A DNA stretch of 62,507 nucleotides, taken from positions 667 through 63,173 of the forward strand of contig DKZA01000038.1 of assembly GCA_002492525.1 (NCBI GenBank), read 5' to 3'. This document shows positions 34,567 to 42,967 of this stretch, in pieces. Made by a program: the position numbers and the translations under genes. Below the pieces are notes generated by a model, which was not told the origin of the DNA, ran no database searches, and saw nothing but the letters and a program-made list of their open reading frames with translations. How positions within the stretch are numbered: position 1 is the first letter of the stretch; each line of letters opens with the position of its first letter. Source of the DNA: Lachnospiraceae bacterium UBA7086. Lineage in GTDB: Bacteria; Bacillota; Clostridia; Lachnospirales; Lachnospiraceae.

Positions 34567-36117
34567 GTGGCGGATACAAATCTTTCATCGGCGCAGTTGG
34601 ATAAGTTGAAAGCGGCAATGGCCAGAGCAAAGGGCCTTACTCCGGCAGCGCCCGCAGTGGGACAGAAGGCGGGTGAATCCGTGCAGACGGCCGACGCACT
34701 GCAGGCAGCGGAAGAGCAAAAGAAGCCTGTCGAAACGAATCTGACAGAAGGCACGTATCTGCGGGTGGAGGATGACGAGATGACGGCGTGGCTCTACCTG
34801 ACACCGCCGGCAGAGGGACAGGTGTATAACAAACGTGAGCTGGAAAGTTATCTGGAACAGCATGGGGTGGTGAGAGGTTATCACAGCTCCAATCTTTCTG
34901 CTATGGTGAAGAAGAAGGTCTATGAGAGAGAGATTCTGGTTGCGCAGGGACAGGAAGCCAAATCTGGAAAAGACGGTTATTTTGAGTATCTTTTTTCACC
35001 GGAAGAACATATAGGGCCTGCCATCCGGGAGGACGGTACGGTAGATTATTCCAGTATGAGTGCTCTGCAAAATGTACATAAAGGCGATAAAGTGGCGATT
35101 TATCACTATGCGGAACAGGGTGTGGACGGGTACACGGTGCGGGACAATGTATTGAAAGCCGCGGCGGCCAGAGATCTTCCGCCCATGCGGGGTAAAGGTA
35201 TTACCAGAGAAAACGGCGTATATTATGCACAGAATGACGGTAAAATAGAAGTAAAGGACGGTAAGATTGACATTCAGAATGTCCATGAGATCATCGGGGA
35301 CGTGGATGCGATTATCGGTAAGATAGAGTTTTTTGGCGATGTCATCATTAATGGCAACGTGGAGGGCGGTGTTACAATCCGCGCCGGACGCAATATTGAG
35401 ATACATGGTACAACAGGCGGTGCTTCTCTTTTTGCGGGCGGTGACGTGCTTTTATCCCGCGGGATACAGGGCGGCGGGAAAATATCGGCCAGAGGCAACG
35501 TGTTTGCGGAATTTATTGAAAACACCACGGTCGATGCGGGCGGTATCGTCCAGTCCAATGTTATTTTAAATTCAAAGGTATCAGCCAAGGATAAGGTGAT
35601 CACGAACGGCAAGAAAGGGGCAATCATCGGCGGTCAGGTACATGCGCTTAAGAGTATAGAAGCCATGACGGCCGGCAACGATGTGGAAGTCAAGACGGTG
35701 CTGCACTGCGGTTATCCGCCGGAGGCTTTTGATATGCTGTTAGAGACCAGACGTAAAGAGACGGAGATCAAAGAGAAACTTGCGAAACTGGTGGATACCA
35801 TGACGGAGGCATTGCGTGAGAAAAGACGGCGGGCCATCAATGCCGTCAAGACGACGCCGGAAGCCAATCTTTCTGATTGGAACCGCTTAAAAGACGAATA
35901 CTTTGCAGAACTTGATAAGGTTGGCAAGGAGCGGGAAGAATTGGAAGAGACTATGGAAGAGGGCAGGGATTCTTACATCAAAGTAGACGGCAATCTTTAC
36001 CGGAATGTGGTCATCAGCATCAATGCGGAACGGATGATCATGGACAGAAATACCTGTTTTATGAAATATACCGCTGACAAGGGAGTCATCGAGGGTTCGG
36101 TGATCATACACAACTAG
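34567..36117 (+). CDS. DUF342 / FapA family protein
   Basis: A 516-residue protein of the FapA (DUF342) family. It has an N-terminal domain with WLYLTPPAEG and PPMRGKGITREN, a repetitive beta-solenoid (about 230-385; DVIINGNVEGGVTIRAGRNIEI, GGDVLLSRGIQGGGKISA), and a C-terminal coiled coil. The preferred GTG at 34567 has a GGGGG site 8 nt upstream; another GTG at 34558 is in frame. Family proteins form polymeric scaffolds; they were first linked to flagella, but no flagellar gene is here. The first 75 residues are a less conserved Ala/Lys-rich tail. Confidence 0.85.
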   Translation: MADTNLSSAQLDKLKAAMARAKGLTPAAPAVGQKAGESVQTADALQAAEEQKKPVETNLTEGTYLRVEDDEMTAWLYLTPPAEGQVYNKRELESYLEQHGVVRGYHSSNLSAMVKKKVYEREILVAQGQEAKSGKDGYFEYLFSPEEHIGPAIREDGTVDYSSMSALQNVHKGDKVAIYHYAEQGVDGYTVRDNVLKAAAARDLPPMRGKGITRENGVYYAQNDGKIEVKDGKIDIQNVHEIIGDVDAIIGKIEFFGDVIINGNVEGGVTIRAGRNIEIHGTTGGASLFAGGDVLLSRGIQGGGKISARGNVFAEFIENTTVDAGGIVQSNVILNSKVSAKDKVITNGKKGAIIGGQVHALKSIEAMTAGNDVEVKTVLHCGYPPEAFDMLLETRRKETEIKEKLAKLVDTMTEALREKRRRAINAVKTTPEANLSDWNRLKDEYFAELDKVGKEREELEETMEEGRDSYIKVDGNLYRNVVISINAERMIMDRNTCFMKYTADKGVIEGSVIIHN

Positions 36118-36136
36118 CGGTGGGAGCAGCAGGAGA

Positions 36137-37459
36137 ATGACAGAAGAAATCGACACTTACGGGGCGGCGCAGGAGTACATCAACGCCACCCCCAAATTTA
36201 CCAGGAAAAACAGTATGGAGAACACCGGCAGATTCCTGGAACATCTGGGATGTCCGGCACAGAATTGTAAGATACTTCACATAGCGGGCACAAACGGAAA
36301 GGGTTCCGTTTGTGCTTATTTGTCTACCGTCTTAAAGAAAGCCGGTATCTCCTGCGGTATGTTTATTTCCCCCCATCTTGTGACCATGCGGGAGCGGTTT
36401 GTGATCGAAGGAGAAATGGTGACTGAGGAAGAGTTCCTGGAAGCTTTTTGTACAGTGAAAGACTGTCTGGATCATCTTCCGGACAAATTGCGGAAGGTAT
36501 CTTATCATCCCACCTTTTTTGAGTTTTTGTTTTTTATGGCGATGGTGCTTTTTGAAAAGAGGGGTGTAGAATATGTGGTTCTGGAGACAGGACTCGGCGG
36601 CCGGCTGGATGCCACTAATGTGGTAAAGAACAAAAAACTGTGTATTCTCACTTCCATAGGTTATGATCATATGCAATATCTGGGAGATACGCTGACTGAT
36701 ATTGCCAGGGAGAAGGCCGGAATCCTGCGCCCTGGCGTGCCTGTGATCTATCCGTATAAACAGCGAGACGTGGCGCAGGTGATAGAGGAGTATGCCGGGG
36801 AAATAGGGGCAAAAACATTTCCGGTAGAGCAAGCTGCGATAAAAGAAATAAAGATTCTGGATAAAACAATTGATTTTTCTCTTCATTTAAACTATTATGA
36901 TTATATTGGTTTTACTGTGTCCACATCTGCGGTCTATCAGATCGAGAATGTATCCTTGGCAGTGACGGCGCTGGGGATTTTGGCAGATGAACGTATTACG
37001 GTTAAGGTTCTTCAGGACGGGATTAAAGAAACGTTCTGGGAGGGGAGAATGGAAGAAGTTTTTCCCGGTGTGTATTTGGACGGTGCTCATAACATAGATG
37101 GGATAAATGCTTTTTTGGAGACAGTGAAAGTACATTCCTGCGGGGGAAGGCGCAAATTACTCTTTTCTGCCGTAAAGGACAAGCAATACAGGGAAGCAGC
37201 ACAGGCACTGACCGGTTCAGGGTTATTTGACGAGATAGGTGTGGTGGCCCTTTCGGGAGAACGTGCGCTGCCCCTTCAGACATTGAAAGATTCATTTGAA
37301 CAATATACAGGGGTCACGGTCAAGGCTTATGATAAGCTGGAATCAGCACTTACCGGAATGGTATTAAACAGGTCTGACAAGGATAAAGTGTATATTGTCG
37401 GTTCATTATATTTGGTGGGCGAAGTGAAAGCTCTTATAAGGAGACCCGGGCATGATTAA
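36137..37459 (+). CDS. folC: Folylpolyglutamate synthase / dihydrofolate synthase
   Basis: A 440-residue ATP-dependent Mur-ligase-type enzyme that adds glutamate to (dihydro)folates. Evidence: AGTNGKGSVCAYL P-loop, FISPHLVTMRERF, VLETGLGGRLDATNV and YLDGAHNIDGINAF. It starts 19 bp after the DUF342 gene, and its 3' end overlaps a 49-aa ORF by 8 bp. Length is normal and no key residue is missing. Confidence 0.96.
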   Translation: MTEEIDTYGAAQEYINATPKFTRKNSMENTGRFLEHLGCPAQNCKILHIAGTNGKGSVCAYLSTVLKKAGISCGMFISPHLVTMRERFVIEGEMVTEEEFLEAFCTVKDCLDHLPDKLRKVSYHPTFFEFLFFMAMVLFEKRGVEYVVLETGLGGRLDATNVVKNKKLCILTSIGYDHMQYLGDTLTDIAREKAGILRPGVPVIYPYKQRDVAQVIEEYAGEIGAKTFPVEQAAIKEIKILDKTIDFSLHLNYYDYIGFTVSTSAVYQIENVSLAVTALGILADERITVKVLQDGIKETFWEGRMEEVFPGVYLDGAHNIDGINAFLETVKVHSCGGRRKLLFSAVKDKQYREAAQALTGSGLFDEIGVVALSGERALPLQTLKDSFEQYTGVTVKAYDKLESALTGMVLNRSDKDKVYIVGSLYLVGEVKALIRRPGHD

Positions 37460-37601
37460 TTTTGAAGAAGAGTTAAAGAAATTCCATCCCAGCCTGGAAG
37501 TTGAGGATGCGGAGGAAGCAATCTATAATCAGGATCTTACCGACATGGCGGATCTGATGGTGAAGATAGTCAAAGATGCTAAGAAAGTGGAAGAAGAATA
37601 G
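37452..37601 (+). CDS. Small acidic protein overlapping folC (49 aa)
   Basis: A 49-residue ORF that begins inside the last codons of folC (ATGATTAA overlap, 8 bp) and ends 13 bp before the TPR gene. It reads MINFEEELKKFHPSLEVED, then EEAIYNQDLTDMADLMV and an acidic tail. It is amphipathic and helical with no cysteine or membrane segment. The stop-start overlap and tight packing suggest translational coupling and a real gene. I do not recognise a family. Confidence 0.65.
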   Translation: MINFEEELKKFHPSLEVEDAEEAIYNQDLTDMADLMVKIVKDAKKVEEE

Positions 37602-37614
37602 GGGATTGGCATAG

Positions 37615-39039
37615 ATGATCTGTTATCAGTGTGGATGTACTTTGTCAGAGCACAATTTCTGTACGAACTGTGGTGCCGATGTAGCCCTTTATAAAAGGAT
37701 TATATATATATCGAACCGTTTTTATAATGATGGATTAGAGCGGGCGGGTGTCAGGGATCTGACAGGCGCTATTGCCAGTTTAAGACAGAGTTTAAAATTT
37801 GACAAGAATAATGTGGAGGCCCGCAATCTTTTAGGGCTTGTATACTTTGAGACGGGCGAGGTAGTGGCAGCCTTAAGCGAGTGGGTCATCAGTAAGAACC
37901 TGCGCCCGAAGAAAAATATTGCGGATGATTATATTGATATGATCCAGACCAATCAGAACCGGTTGGATACGATCAATCAGACGATTAAAAAATATAATCA
38001 GGCTCTCACTTACTGTAATCAGGACAGTCTGGATCTGGCTGTGATACAGTTAAAGAAGGTACTCTCTTTAAATCCGAAATTTATCAGGGCTCATCAGCTT
38101 CTGGCGCTGTTATATATCAACAGCGAGGAGTGGGAGCGGGCGAAGAGAGAACTGACCAAGTGTCTTGAGATTGATACCAACAATACGGCTACGCTGCGTT
38201 ATCTCAAGGAAGTGGATGAGATGCTGATGCCCGAGGAGGGCGTTAAGACTACCACTAAGAAACAGAAGAAGTCGGAGGAAATTGTCAAATACCAGAGTGG
38301 CAATGAAACGATCATTCAGCCCGTCAATATGAAAGAGGGTAAGGGTGTTACGTCGCTTCTGAATCTGGGTATCGGGCTTGCCATCGGTATTGCGATTGCT
38401 TTTTTCCTGATTCTGCCGGCAAGAATACAGTCGGCCAAAGCAAATATTGATGAGAATCTTCGCAAGGTCAGTGAGCAGTCTGACGCGAAGACGGCTACTA
38501 TAGATGAATTACAACAACAGCTGAATGAGCTGAGAGAAGCAAACAGTAATCTGGAGCAGGATTTATCGGCATATATGGGCACCGATGGTACCCTGCGGTC
38601 AGTGGACAGCTTGATGAAGGCGGCAGACGCTTATCTGACAAATCCAGAAGAAGTTACAGTGGTGGCAGATTATCTGGAAGAGATTGAGTCGGATGAGGCC
38701 GAGAGTGAGAGCGATAATTCGGAGGCTTTTGAGAGTTTATATAATACGCTGCTTGCTTTGGTCGGGCCGGGGATTGCGGAGTCATACTATAATGATGGGT
38801 ATGAGGCTTACAGACAGGAGAATTACGAAGATGCGATTCCCAATCTTGAAAAAGCGTTCCAGTATGATGCGACCAACGGTGAGGCGCTGTACAATCTTGC
38901 CAATGCCTATTACCGTATAGGGGAAGTGGAGAAGGCGAAAGATGCCTATATGCAGATCATACAGTTATTCCCGGGAACGGAGAAAGCCAGTAAGTCTGAG
39001 ACATTCTTAGAGGAGATGGAGAACGAGATACAGGATTAG
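37615..39039 (+). CDS. Zinc-ribbon/TPR single-TM protein
   Basis: A 474-residue protein. The N-terminal zinc ribbon has Cys3, Cys6, Cys16 and Cys19 (CYQCG, CTNCG). TPR repeats occupy about 35-205. One membrane helix lies at about 246-267 (NLGIGLAIGIAIAFFLILPA), then a coiled coil (270-320) and two more TPRs outside (about 390-470; AYRQENYEDAIPNLEKAF). It probably tethers a cytoplasmic TPR module to an outer one; partners are unknown. It follows folC and the 49-aa gene, probably in one transcript that ends at the terminator at 39115. Confidence 0.82.
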   Translation: MICYQCGCTLSEHNFCTNCGADVALYKRIIYISNRFYNDGLERAGVRDLTGAIASLRQSLKFDKNNVEARNLLGLVYFETGEVVAALSEWVISKNLRPKKNIADDYIDMIQTNQNRLDTINQTIKKYNQALTYCNQDSLDLAVIQLKKVLSLNPKFIRAHQLLALLYINSEEWERAKRELTKCLEIDTNNTATLRYLKEVDEMLMPEEGVKTTTKKQKKSEEIVKYQSGNETIIQPVNMKEGKGVTSLLNLGIGLAIGIAIAFFLILPARIQSAKANIDENLRKVSEQSDAKTATIDELQQQLNELREANSNLEQDLSAYMGTDGTLRSVDSLMKAADAYLTNPEEVTVVADYLEEIESDEAESESDNSEAFESLYNTLLALVGPGIAESYYNDGYEAYRQENYEDAIPNLEKAFQYDATNGEALYNLANAYYRIGEVEKAKDAYMQIIQLFPGTEKASKSETFLEEMENEIQD

Positions 39040-39114
39040 AATTGTCTTGAGCTGGATAATTTTAATTTCAGGACAGGATACCAAAAGAGGAAGGGTTTTA
39101 TAAAGATACGAAAG

Positions 39115-39150
39115 AGAACGTAGTGAGATATCACATTACGTTCTTTTTTT
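39115..39150 (+). terminator. Terminator before the spoIIA operon
   Basis: AGAACGTA at 39115-39122 pairs with TACGTTCT at 39137-39144, extended by GTG/CAC, and is followed by seven T residues. Confidence 0.85.
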
Positions 39151-39212
39151 GTGCAATACAGGAAATATGTTCACATGGCAGAGCGGTGTGAAAAGGAAGG
39201 AGTTTACATAAT

Positions 39213-39521
39213 ATGGATGAAGAATTCAGGATTATTGACAATTATCTCATGATAAGGATGCCGACGGAGATAGACCACCATAAGTCGGTGAATATCAGCG
39301 CAAAAGCCGACAGATATATCCTTTCCAAGAAGGTGGAAAATGTGGTGTTTGATTTTGAGCATACGACTTTTATGGACAGTTCCGGGATAGGAATTATTGT
39401 GGGCCGGTACAAGAAGATATCCTGCTTTGGCGGTAAGGTATATGCGGTGCACACAGGCAGCAGAATCCGGAGGATCCTTCTGCTTGCCGGTGTGGAAAAT
39501 ATTATACAGATTATGGAGTAA
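39213..39521 (+). CDS. spoIIAA: Anti-sigma-F factor antagonist SpoIIAA
   Basis: A 102-residue STAS-domain protein that frees sigma-F in the forespore by binding SpoIIAB. The phosphorylation loop FMDSSGIGIIVGRYK is intact, with Ser57 as the regulated serine. An AAGGAG site precedes the ATG. An AGGAAAT at 39160-39166 could be a sigma-H -35, but the -10 is poor. It is the first gene of spoIIAA-AB-sigF. Confidence 0.95.
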   Translation: MDEEFRIIDNYLMIRMPTEIDHHKSVNISAKADRYILSKKVENVVFDFEHTTFMDSSGIGIIVGRYKKISCFGGKVYAVHTGSRIRRILLLAGVENIIQIME

Positions 39522-39530
39522 TAAGGAGGT

Positions 39531-39620
39531 AAAGATTGAAAATTCAAATTTTCAATCGCGAGATTTGTGTCTGCGCGTTGCTTGCCACAAACTCGATATG
39601 CGCAAAAAGCAGCGCAGAAA
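39531..39620. repeat. Palindromic element between spoIIAA and spoIIAB
   Basis: The gap holds three nested or adjacent inverted repeats: GATTGAAAATT/AATTTTCAATC (39534-39544, 39547-39557), CGAGATTTGTG/CACAAACTCG (39559-39569, 39586-39595) and CTGCGCGTTGCTT/AAGCAGCGCAG (39571-39583, 39607-39617). A strong GGAGG at 39525-39529 just after the spoIIAA stop has no start codon after it. A second site (GGAG, 39622) serves spoIIAB. This looks like a REP/MITE-type insertion. Confidence 0.6.
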
Positions 39621-39632
39621 TGGAGAAAAAAC

Positions 39633-40121
39633 ATGATAGAAATCATAGACAAGAAGGATTACAGACAGATTACGAACGAGATTCATCTGGAATTTGCTGC
39701 GGTATCGGACAATGAGTCTTTTGCGAGAATGGCTGTATCAGCGTTCATCACACCTTTAAATCCCACACTGGAGGAAGTGTCTGATGTTAAGACCGCTGTT
39801 TCCGAGGCAGTGACCAATGCAATCATTCACGGATATGAAAACAAGGGAAATATTACGGATCGTATCTATATGAACTGTGAATTGAAAAAGGACATACTGG
39901 AGGTGGAGATCATAGACCGGGGTGTGGGGATTGAGGATATACATAAGGCGATGGAACCTTTGTATACGACCAGACCGGAACTGGAGCGGTCCGGGATGGG
40001 GTTTGCTTTTATGGAAGCCTTCATGGATGATCTGGAAGTTACGTCACAGCCGGGACAGGGTACCGTGGTGCGGATGTGTAAGAAAATCGGCTTAGGATCC
40101 TGGATTGGCAGCGAGGAATAG
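39633..40121 (+). CDS. spoIIAB: Anti-sigma-F factor SpoIIAB
   Basis: A 162-residue GHKL-type Ser kinase and anti-sigma factor. SEAVTNAIIHGYENKG (N-box), IDRGVGIEDI (G1) and ERSGMGFAFMEAFMDD (G2) are present. It holds sigma-F inactive and phosphorylates SpoIIAA. The ATG at 39633 has GGAG upstream. Normally it nearly abuts spoIIAA; here a 111-bp gap with a palindromic element separates them, which may alter coupling. The C-terminus abuts sigF (3 bp). Confidence 0.95.
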   Translation: MIEIIDKKDYRQITNEIHLEFAAVSDNESFARMAVSAFITPLNPTLEEVSDVKTAVSEAVTNAIIHGYENKGNITDRIYMNCELKKDILEVEIIDRGVGIEDIHKAMEPLYTTRPELERSGMGFAFMEAFMDDLEVTSQPGQGTVVRMCKKIGLGSWIGSEE

Positions 40122-40124
40122 CCC

Positions 40125-40901
40125 ATGGAAGAGACTGCCGCATTAATTGAACGATCACAGGCAGGAGATAAAGAGGCGAGAGAGAAACTGATAGAGGAAA
40201 ATCTGGGATTGGTAAGGCATATCGTCAAACGATTTGTGGGCAGAGGATACGATGCGGAAGATCTGTTTCAGATTGGGTGTATTGGTCTGATGAAAGCCAT
40301 AGATAAGTTTAATCTGCAGTTTGATGTGCGGTTCTCTACCTATGCAGTACCTATGATTCAGGGAGAGATTAAGCGCTTCCTTCGGGATGACGGGATGGTC
40401 AAGGTCAGCCGGACATTGAAGGAGAATGGATGGAAGGTGAAACAGGCGGCAGAACGTTTCCTGCAAAACTACGGCAGGGAAGCGACCATTCAGGAGTTGT
40501 CAGCAGAGACGGCCCTGAGCGTGGAAGATATTGTGATGGCCTTAGACGCCAATGTGGAGGTAGAATCTATCTACAAATCCGTCTTTCAATCTGACGGCAA
40601 TGAAATTTATCTGGTGGATCAGGTGGTAGGAGGCAGTGCAGGCGTGGGCTGCGCCGCAGGCTTAAGCGGCCTTAACGAAAGCGGCGCCTGTGAAGATGTG
40701 GAGAAAGAAAAAATTCTGAATCATATGCTTCTGGAAGAACTTTTGGGAAAACTGGGAGAGACGGAAAGGCAGTTGATCAATATGCGATATTTTCAGGACA
40801 AGACGCAGGTGGAAGTGGCTAAATGCCTGGGAATCAGTCAGGTGCAGGTGAGCCGTATGGAAAAGAGGATCCTGTTGCATTTACGGGAGGAAGTGTGTTA
40901 G
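40125..40901 (+). CDS. sigF: RNA polymerase sporulation sigma factor SigF (SpoIIAC)
   Basis: A 258-residue sigma-70-family factor for forespore genes. Region 2 reads DLFQIGCIGLMKAIDKFNLQFDVRFSTYAVP; region 3 reads GEIKRFLRDDGMVKVSR; region 4.2 reads TQVEVAKCLGISQVQVSRMEK. Between regions 3 and 4 there is a Gly/Ala/Ser-rich insert of roughly 20 residues (about 168-190) not usual in SigF. It starts 3 bp after spoIIAB. The insert may lengthen the 3-4 linker. Confidence 0.95.
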   Translation: MEETAALIERSQAGDKEAREKLIEENLGLVRHIVKRFVGRGYDAEDLFQIGCIGLMKAIDKFNLQFDVRFSTYAVPMIQGEIKRFLRDDGMVKVSRTLKENGWKVKQAAERFLQNYGREATIQELSAETALSVEDIVMALDANVEVESIYKSVFQSDGNEIYLVDQVVGGSAGVGCAAGLSGLNESGACEDVEKEKILNHMLLEELLGKLGETERQLINMRYFQDKTQVEVAKCLGISQVQVSRMEKRILLHLREEVC

Positions 40902-40981
40902 ACTAAAGCCTGTAATCAGACCGGCATGGAATCGGAATCGGTCTGGAATCAGATGGAAATCAGAAAGGTATGGTGCGCAGG

Positions 40982-41155
40982 ATGAACACATTTCAGTATC
41001 AGGTGGTCAGTATAGACGGAGATTATGCCAATTTAAAAAGGATAGATGTGGAAAGTGACGATTTAAAGCTGGTGGCCAGAGCGCTTCTGCCCCCTGAGAT
41101 CATGGAGGGGACGAAGCTTCTGTATGAGATGATGGAGTATCGGATCATGGAGTGA
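40982..41155 (+). CDS. Small conserved-looking protein after sigF (57 aa)
   Basis: A 57-residue protein (MNTFQYQVVSIDGDYANL; LVARALLPPEIMEGTKLLYEMMEY). I do not recognise a named family. The sequence looks structured (mixed beta/alpha, LPPEI-EG-L-YE-M pattern) and not like a shadow ORF. The start is uncertain: ATG 40970, GTG 40973 and ATG 40982 are in frame, and AAAGG at 40964-40968 is near. It is convergent with spoVAC, 17 bp apart. Confidence 0.6.
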   Translation: MNTFQYQVVSIDGDYANLKRIDVESDDLKLVARALLPPEIMEGTKLLYEMMEYRIME

Positions 41156-41171
41156 TCCGGGCAGTGGTGGT

Positions 41172-41663
41172 CTATACAATGCCCAGGAGATGCCCGATCC
41201 AGTAGAGTAAGCCCAGACACCAACTGGTGAAAATGCCATAGAGGATGACAGGACCGGCGATGGTGAAGATTTTACAGCCGATACCAAAGACCTGGCCTTC
41301 TTTCTGATATTCGATTGCCGCAGAGGCAATGGAGTTGGCAAAACCGGTGATGGGTACGAGGGCTCCGGCACCGCCCCATTCTACCAGCTTGGGATAGAGG
41401 TTTAGTCCGGTGAGCAGCACACTGACGAGTACTAACAGCATGGAGCACCAGGAGCCGGCGGTATCCTTGTCGAGTCCCATAGAATTTGTGGCATAGTTTA
41501 AGATGATCTGTCCAAGCAGGCAGATCAGGCCGCCTATGATAAAAGCTTTGCCCATACGAAGCGGCAGGCTGTATTTTGGCGTGGTCTGTTCCACGTGCTG
41601 CCGGTAGGCCTGCTCTTTCTTCTCCTGTATCGTCCTGGGTTTCTGGTTTTGTGTCTCTGTCAT
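41172..41663 (-). CDS. spoVAC: Stage V sporulation protein AC
   Basis: A 163-residue membrane protein of the SpoVA channel that moves dipicolinic acid across the inner spore membrane. Four or more helices and the signatures AFIIGGLICLLGQII, GGAGALVPITGFANSIASAAIEYQKEG and IAGPVILYG are present. AAAGGAG precedes the ATG. It is the last gene of the minus-strand spoVAA-AB-AC operon. In B. subtilis SpoVAC is mechanosensitive. Confidence 0.95.
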   Translation of the reverse strand: MTETQNQKPRTIQEKKEQAYRQHVEQTTPKYSLPLRMGKAFIIGGLICLLGQIILNYATNSMGLDKDTAGSWCSMLLVLVSVLLTGLNLYPKLVEWGGAGALVPITGFANSIASAAIEYQKEGQVFGIGCKIFTIAGPVILYGIFTSWCLGLLYWIGHLLGIV

Positions 41664-41695
41664 TTGACTGTACTCCTTTCTTGGTTAGAGGGTTT

Positions 41696-42196
41696 TCAAG
41701 GATTTCCATATAGAAAAACACGCTGTGTAAAATAAAGCAGGCTTCCCAACAGTTTGCCGAGCGCCACTGCCAGGATGGCGATGCCCAGGCCATGACGGAA
41801 CCCGATTCTCCTGGCAAAGACAGGGATGGTGTTTAACATCTCTGCAATAGCCAGTGCCAGACATCCCACGAAGATGCCGGCGAATAGACCGAAGAGAATC
41901 AGAAATGCTGTAGCGATGAGATCCCAGGTACCGTCGGTGGCGCCTGGACCGAAGAGTTGCTGCCGTCTGACCCATTCTCCGATCATCCCCCAGTCGCTGA
42001 AAATACTAAAGAATCCTCCGGCCAGTGTGCCGAATACCACCATTTCTTCCAGAACGAATATTTTGCGGGCTACATGCATTTTACCGGCAAAGCGCGGAAT
42101 CAGGCCTACAGAGATCAGAACCGTGAATACACCGGCAGAAACGATCAGCCCGGCACTGACACCGATGACCGCAAGCAGTATCTGTCTAAGAAACAT
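41696..42196 (-). CDS. spoVAB: Stage V sporulation protein AB
   Basis: A 166-residue polytopic membrane protein of the SpoVA complex. VIGVSAGLIVSAGVFTVLISVGLIPR, ILFGLFAGIFVGCLALAIAEMLNTIPVFARR and the GLGIAILAVALGKLLGSL end match the family. The ATG at 42196 overlaps the spoVAA end by 11 bp, indicating coupled translation. The TTG at 42199 is ignored. Confidence 0.92.
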   Translation of the reverse strand: MFLRQILLAVIGVSAGLIVSAGVFTVLISVGLIPRFAGKMHVARKIFVLEEMVVFGTLAGGFFSIFSDWGMIGEWVRRQQLFGPGATDGTWDLIATAFLILFGLFAGIFVGCLALAIAEMLNTIPVFARRIGFRHGLGIAILAVALGKLLGSLLYFTQRVFLYGNP

Positions 42197-42821
42197 CAAT
42201 TATTTTTCCCTCCCTTTCGGCTGTTTCAATCAGGGATTTGTTCACATCCTGTTCATAGACACGCATTTCTACTTCTATGGGAGTGGGATCTTTTGTAATA
42301 CGTCTGCCGCCGATGTGGTTAAAGAAGACGATGATACCGACAGCAAGGCCGACGGAGTAGGATAATTCTAAAATGCCATATCCGTCTCCGGGATATCCCA
42401 TTACCATTTCATAGACTTTTGTAAAGACATCGTTGATGCCGATATCATTGTGGAAGGCCATAATGGTAAAGGCAGTGCCGAAGAAACTGACAAACGCCAC
42501 AAAGACAAGCTTAATCCACTGCACCAATCCTTTGTGCCTGTCCACATTGATATATTCTATCAGGATATCCGGTTCGCCCAGACTTTCCACGGTGACACCG
42601 GGACAGACTTTCGCAATCTCCTCAATGATTTTCAGGATGCTGATTACCTGACGTCTGGATTTCCCTTCCTTGAAATGGTAAAGCTTAATGGCTTTGACTT
42701 TGGCAAGGATATGGGGGTCGGAGCAGGTGAGACTGCCAATGTCCTTGACATATACGTCCTGGGACTGCAGTTCTACGTTCTGTTCTGCCTTCAGATAGAT
42801 GGTTACATTGTTGGTTGACAT
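42186..42821 (-). CDS. spoVAA: Stage V sporulation protein AA
   Basis: A 211-residue protein: an N-terminal cytoplasmic domain (about 1-110; YLKAEQNVELQSQDVYVKDIG) and two membrane helices (about 120-140 and 160-180) with a C-terminal tail. It is the first gene of spoVAA-AB-AC, in SpoVA order. A GGAG site precedes the ATG, and a sigma-G-type promoter lies at 42854-42883. Forespore expression late in sporulation is expected. Confidence 0.93.
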   Translation of the reverse strand: MSTNNVTIYLKAEQNVELQSQDVYVKDIGSLTCSDPHILAKVKAIKLYHFKEGKSRRQVISILKIIEEIAKVCPGVTVESLGEPDILIEYINVDRHKGLVQWIKLVFVAFVSFFGTAFTIMAFHNDIGINDVFTKVYEMVMGYPGDGYGILELSYSVGLAVGIIVFFNHIGGRRITKDPTPIEVEMRVYEQDVNKSLIETAEREGKIIDVS

Positions 42822-42853
42822 AATATCTCCATTTCAAAAACATTTGTTATCCT

Positions 42854-42883
42854 TAGTATGCGGCGTCATGCCGGATTTATACA
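42854..42883 (-). promoter_or_regulatory. Sigma-G-type promoter of spoVAA-AB-AC
   Basis: On the minus strand TGTATA (42883-42878) and CATACTA (42860-42854) have 17-bp spacing. This matches the forespore sigma-F/G pattern (G-ATA, CAT--TA) and fits the known sigma-G control of spoVA. Confidence 0.75.
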
Positions 42884-42967
42884 TTTTTGTAGAAAAGGAT
42901 GTTTGAGAGATACTACAGCAGATAAACGAAACCGCCAAAGTGCCGAAAAATAGCAGCCTGGTTTACA

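Noticed and set aside
39160..39190. Sigma-H promoter for spoIIAA
   Set aside because: AGGAAAT resembles the -35, but no GAAT-type -10 is found at the right spacing.
41272..41975. Minus-strand frames overlapping spoVAB/spoVAC
   Set aside because: They are alternative frames of real SpoVA genes with no recognisable domain.
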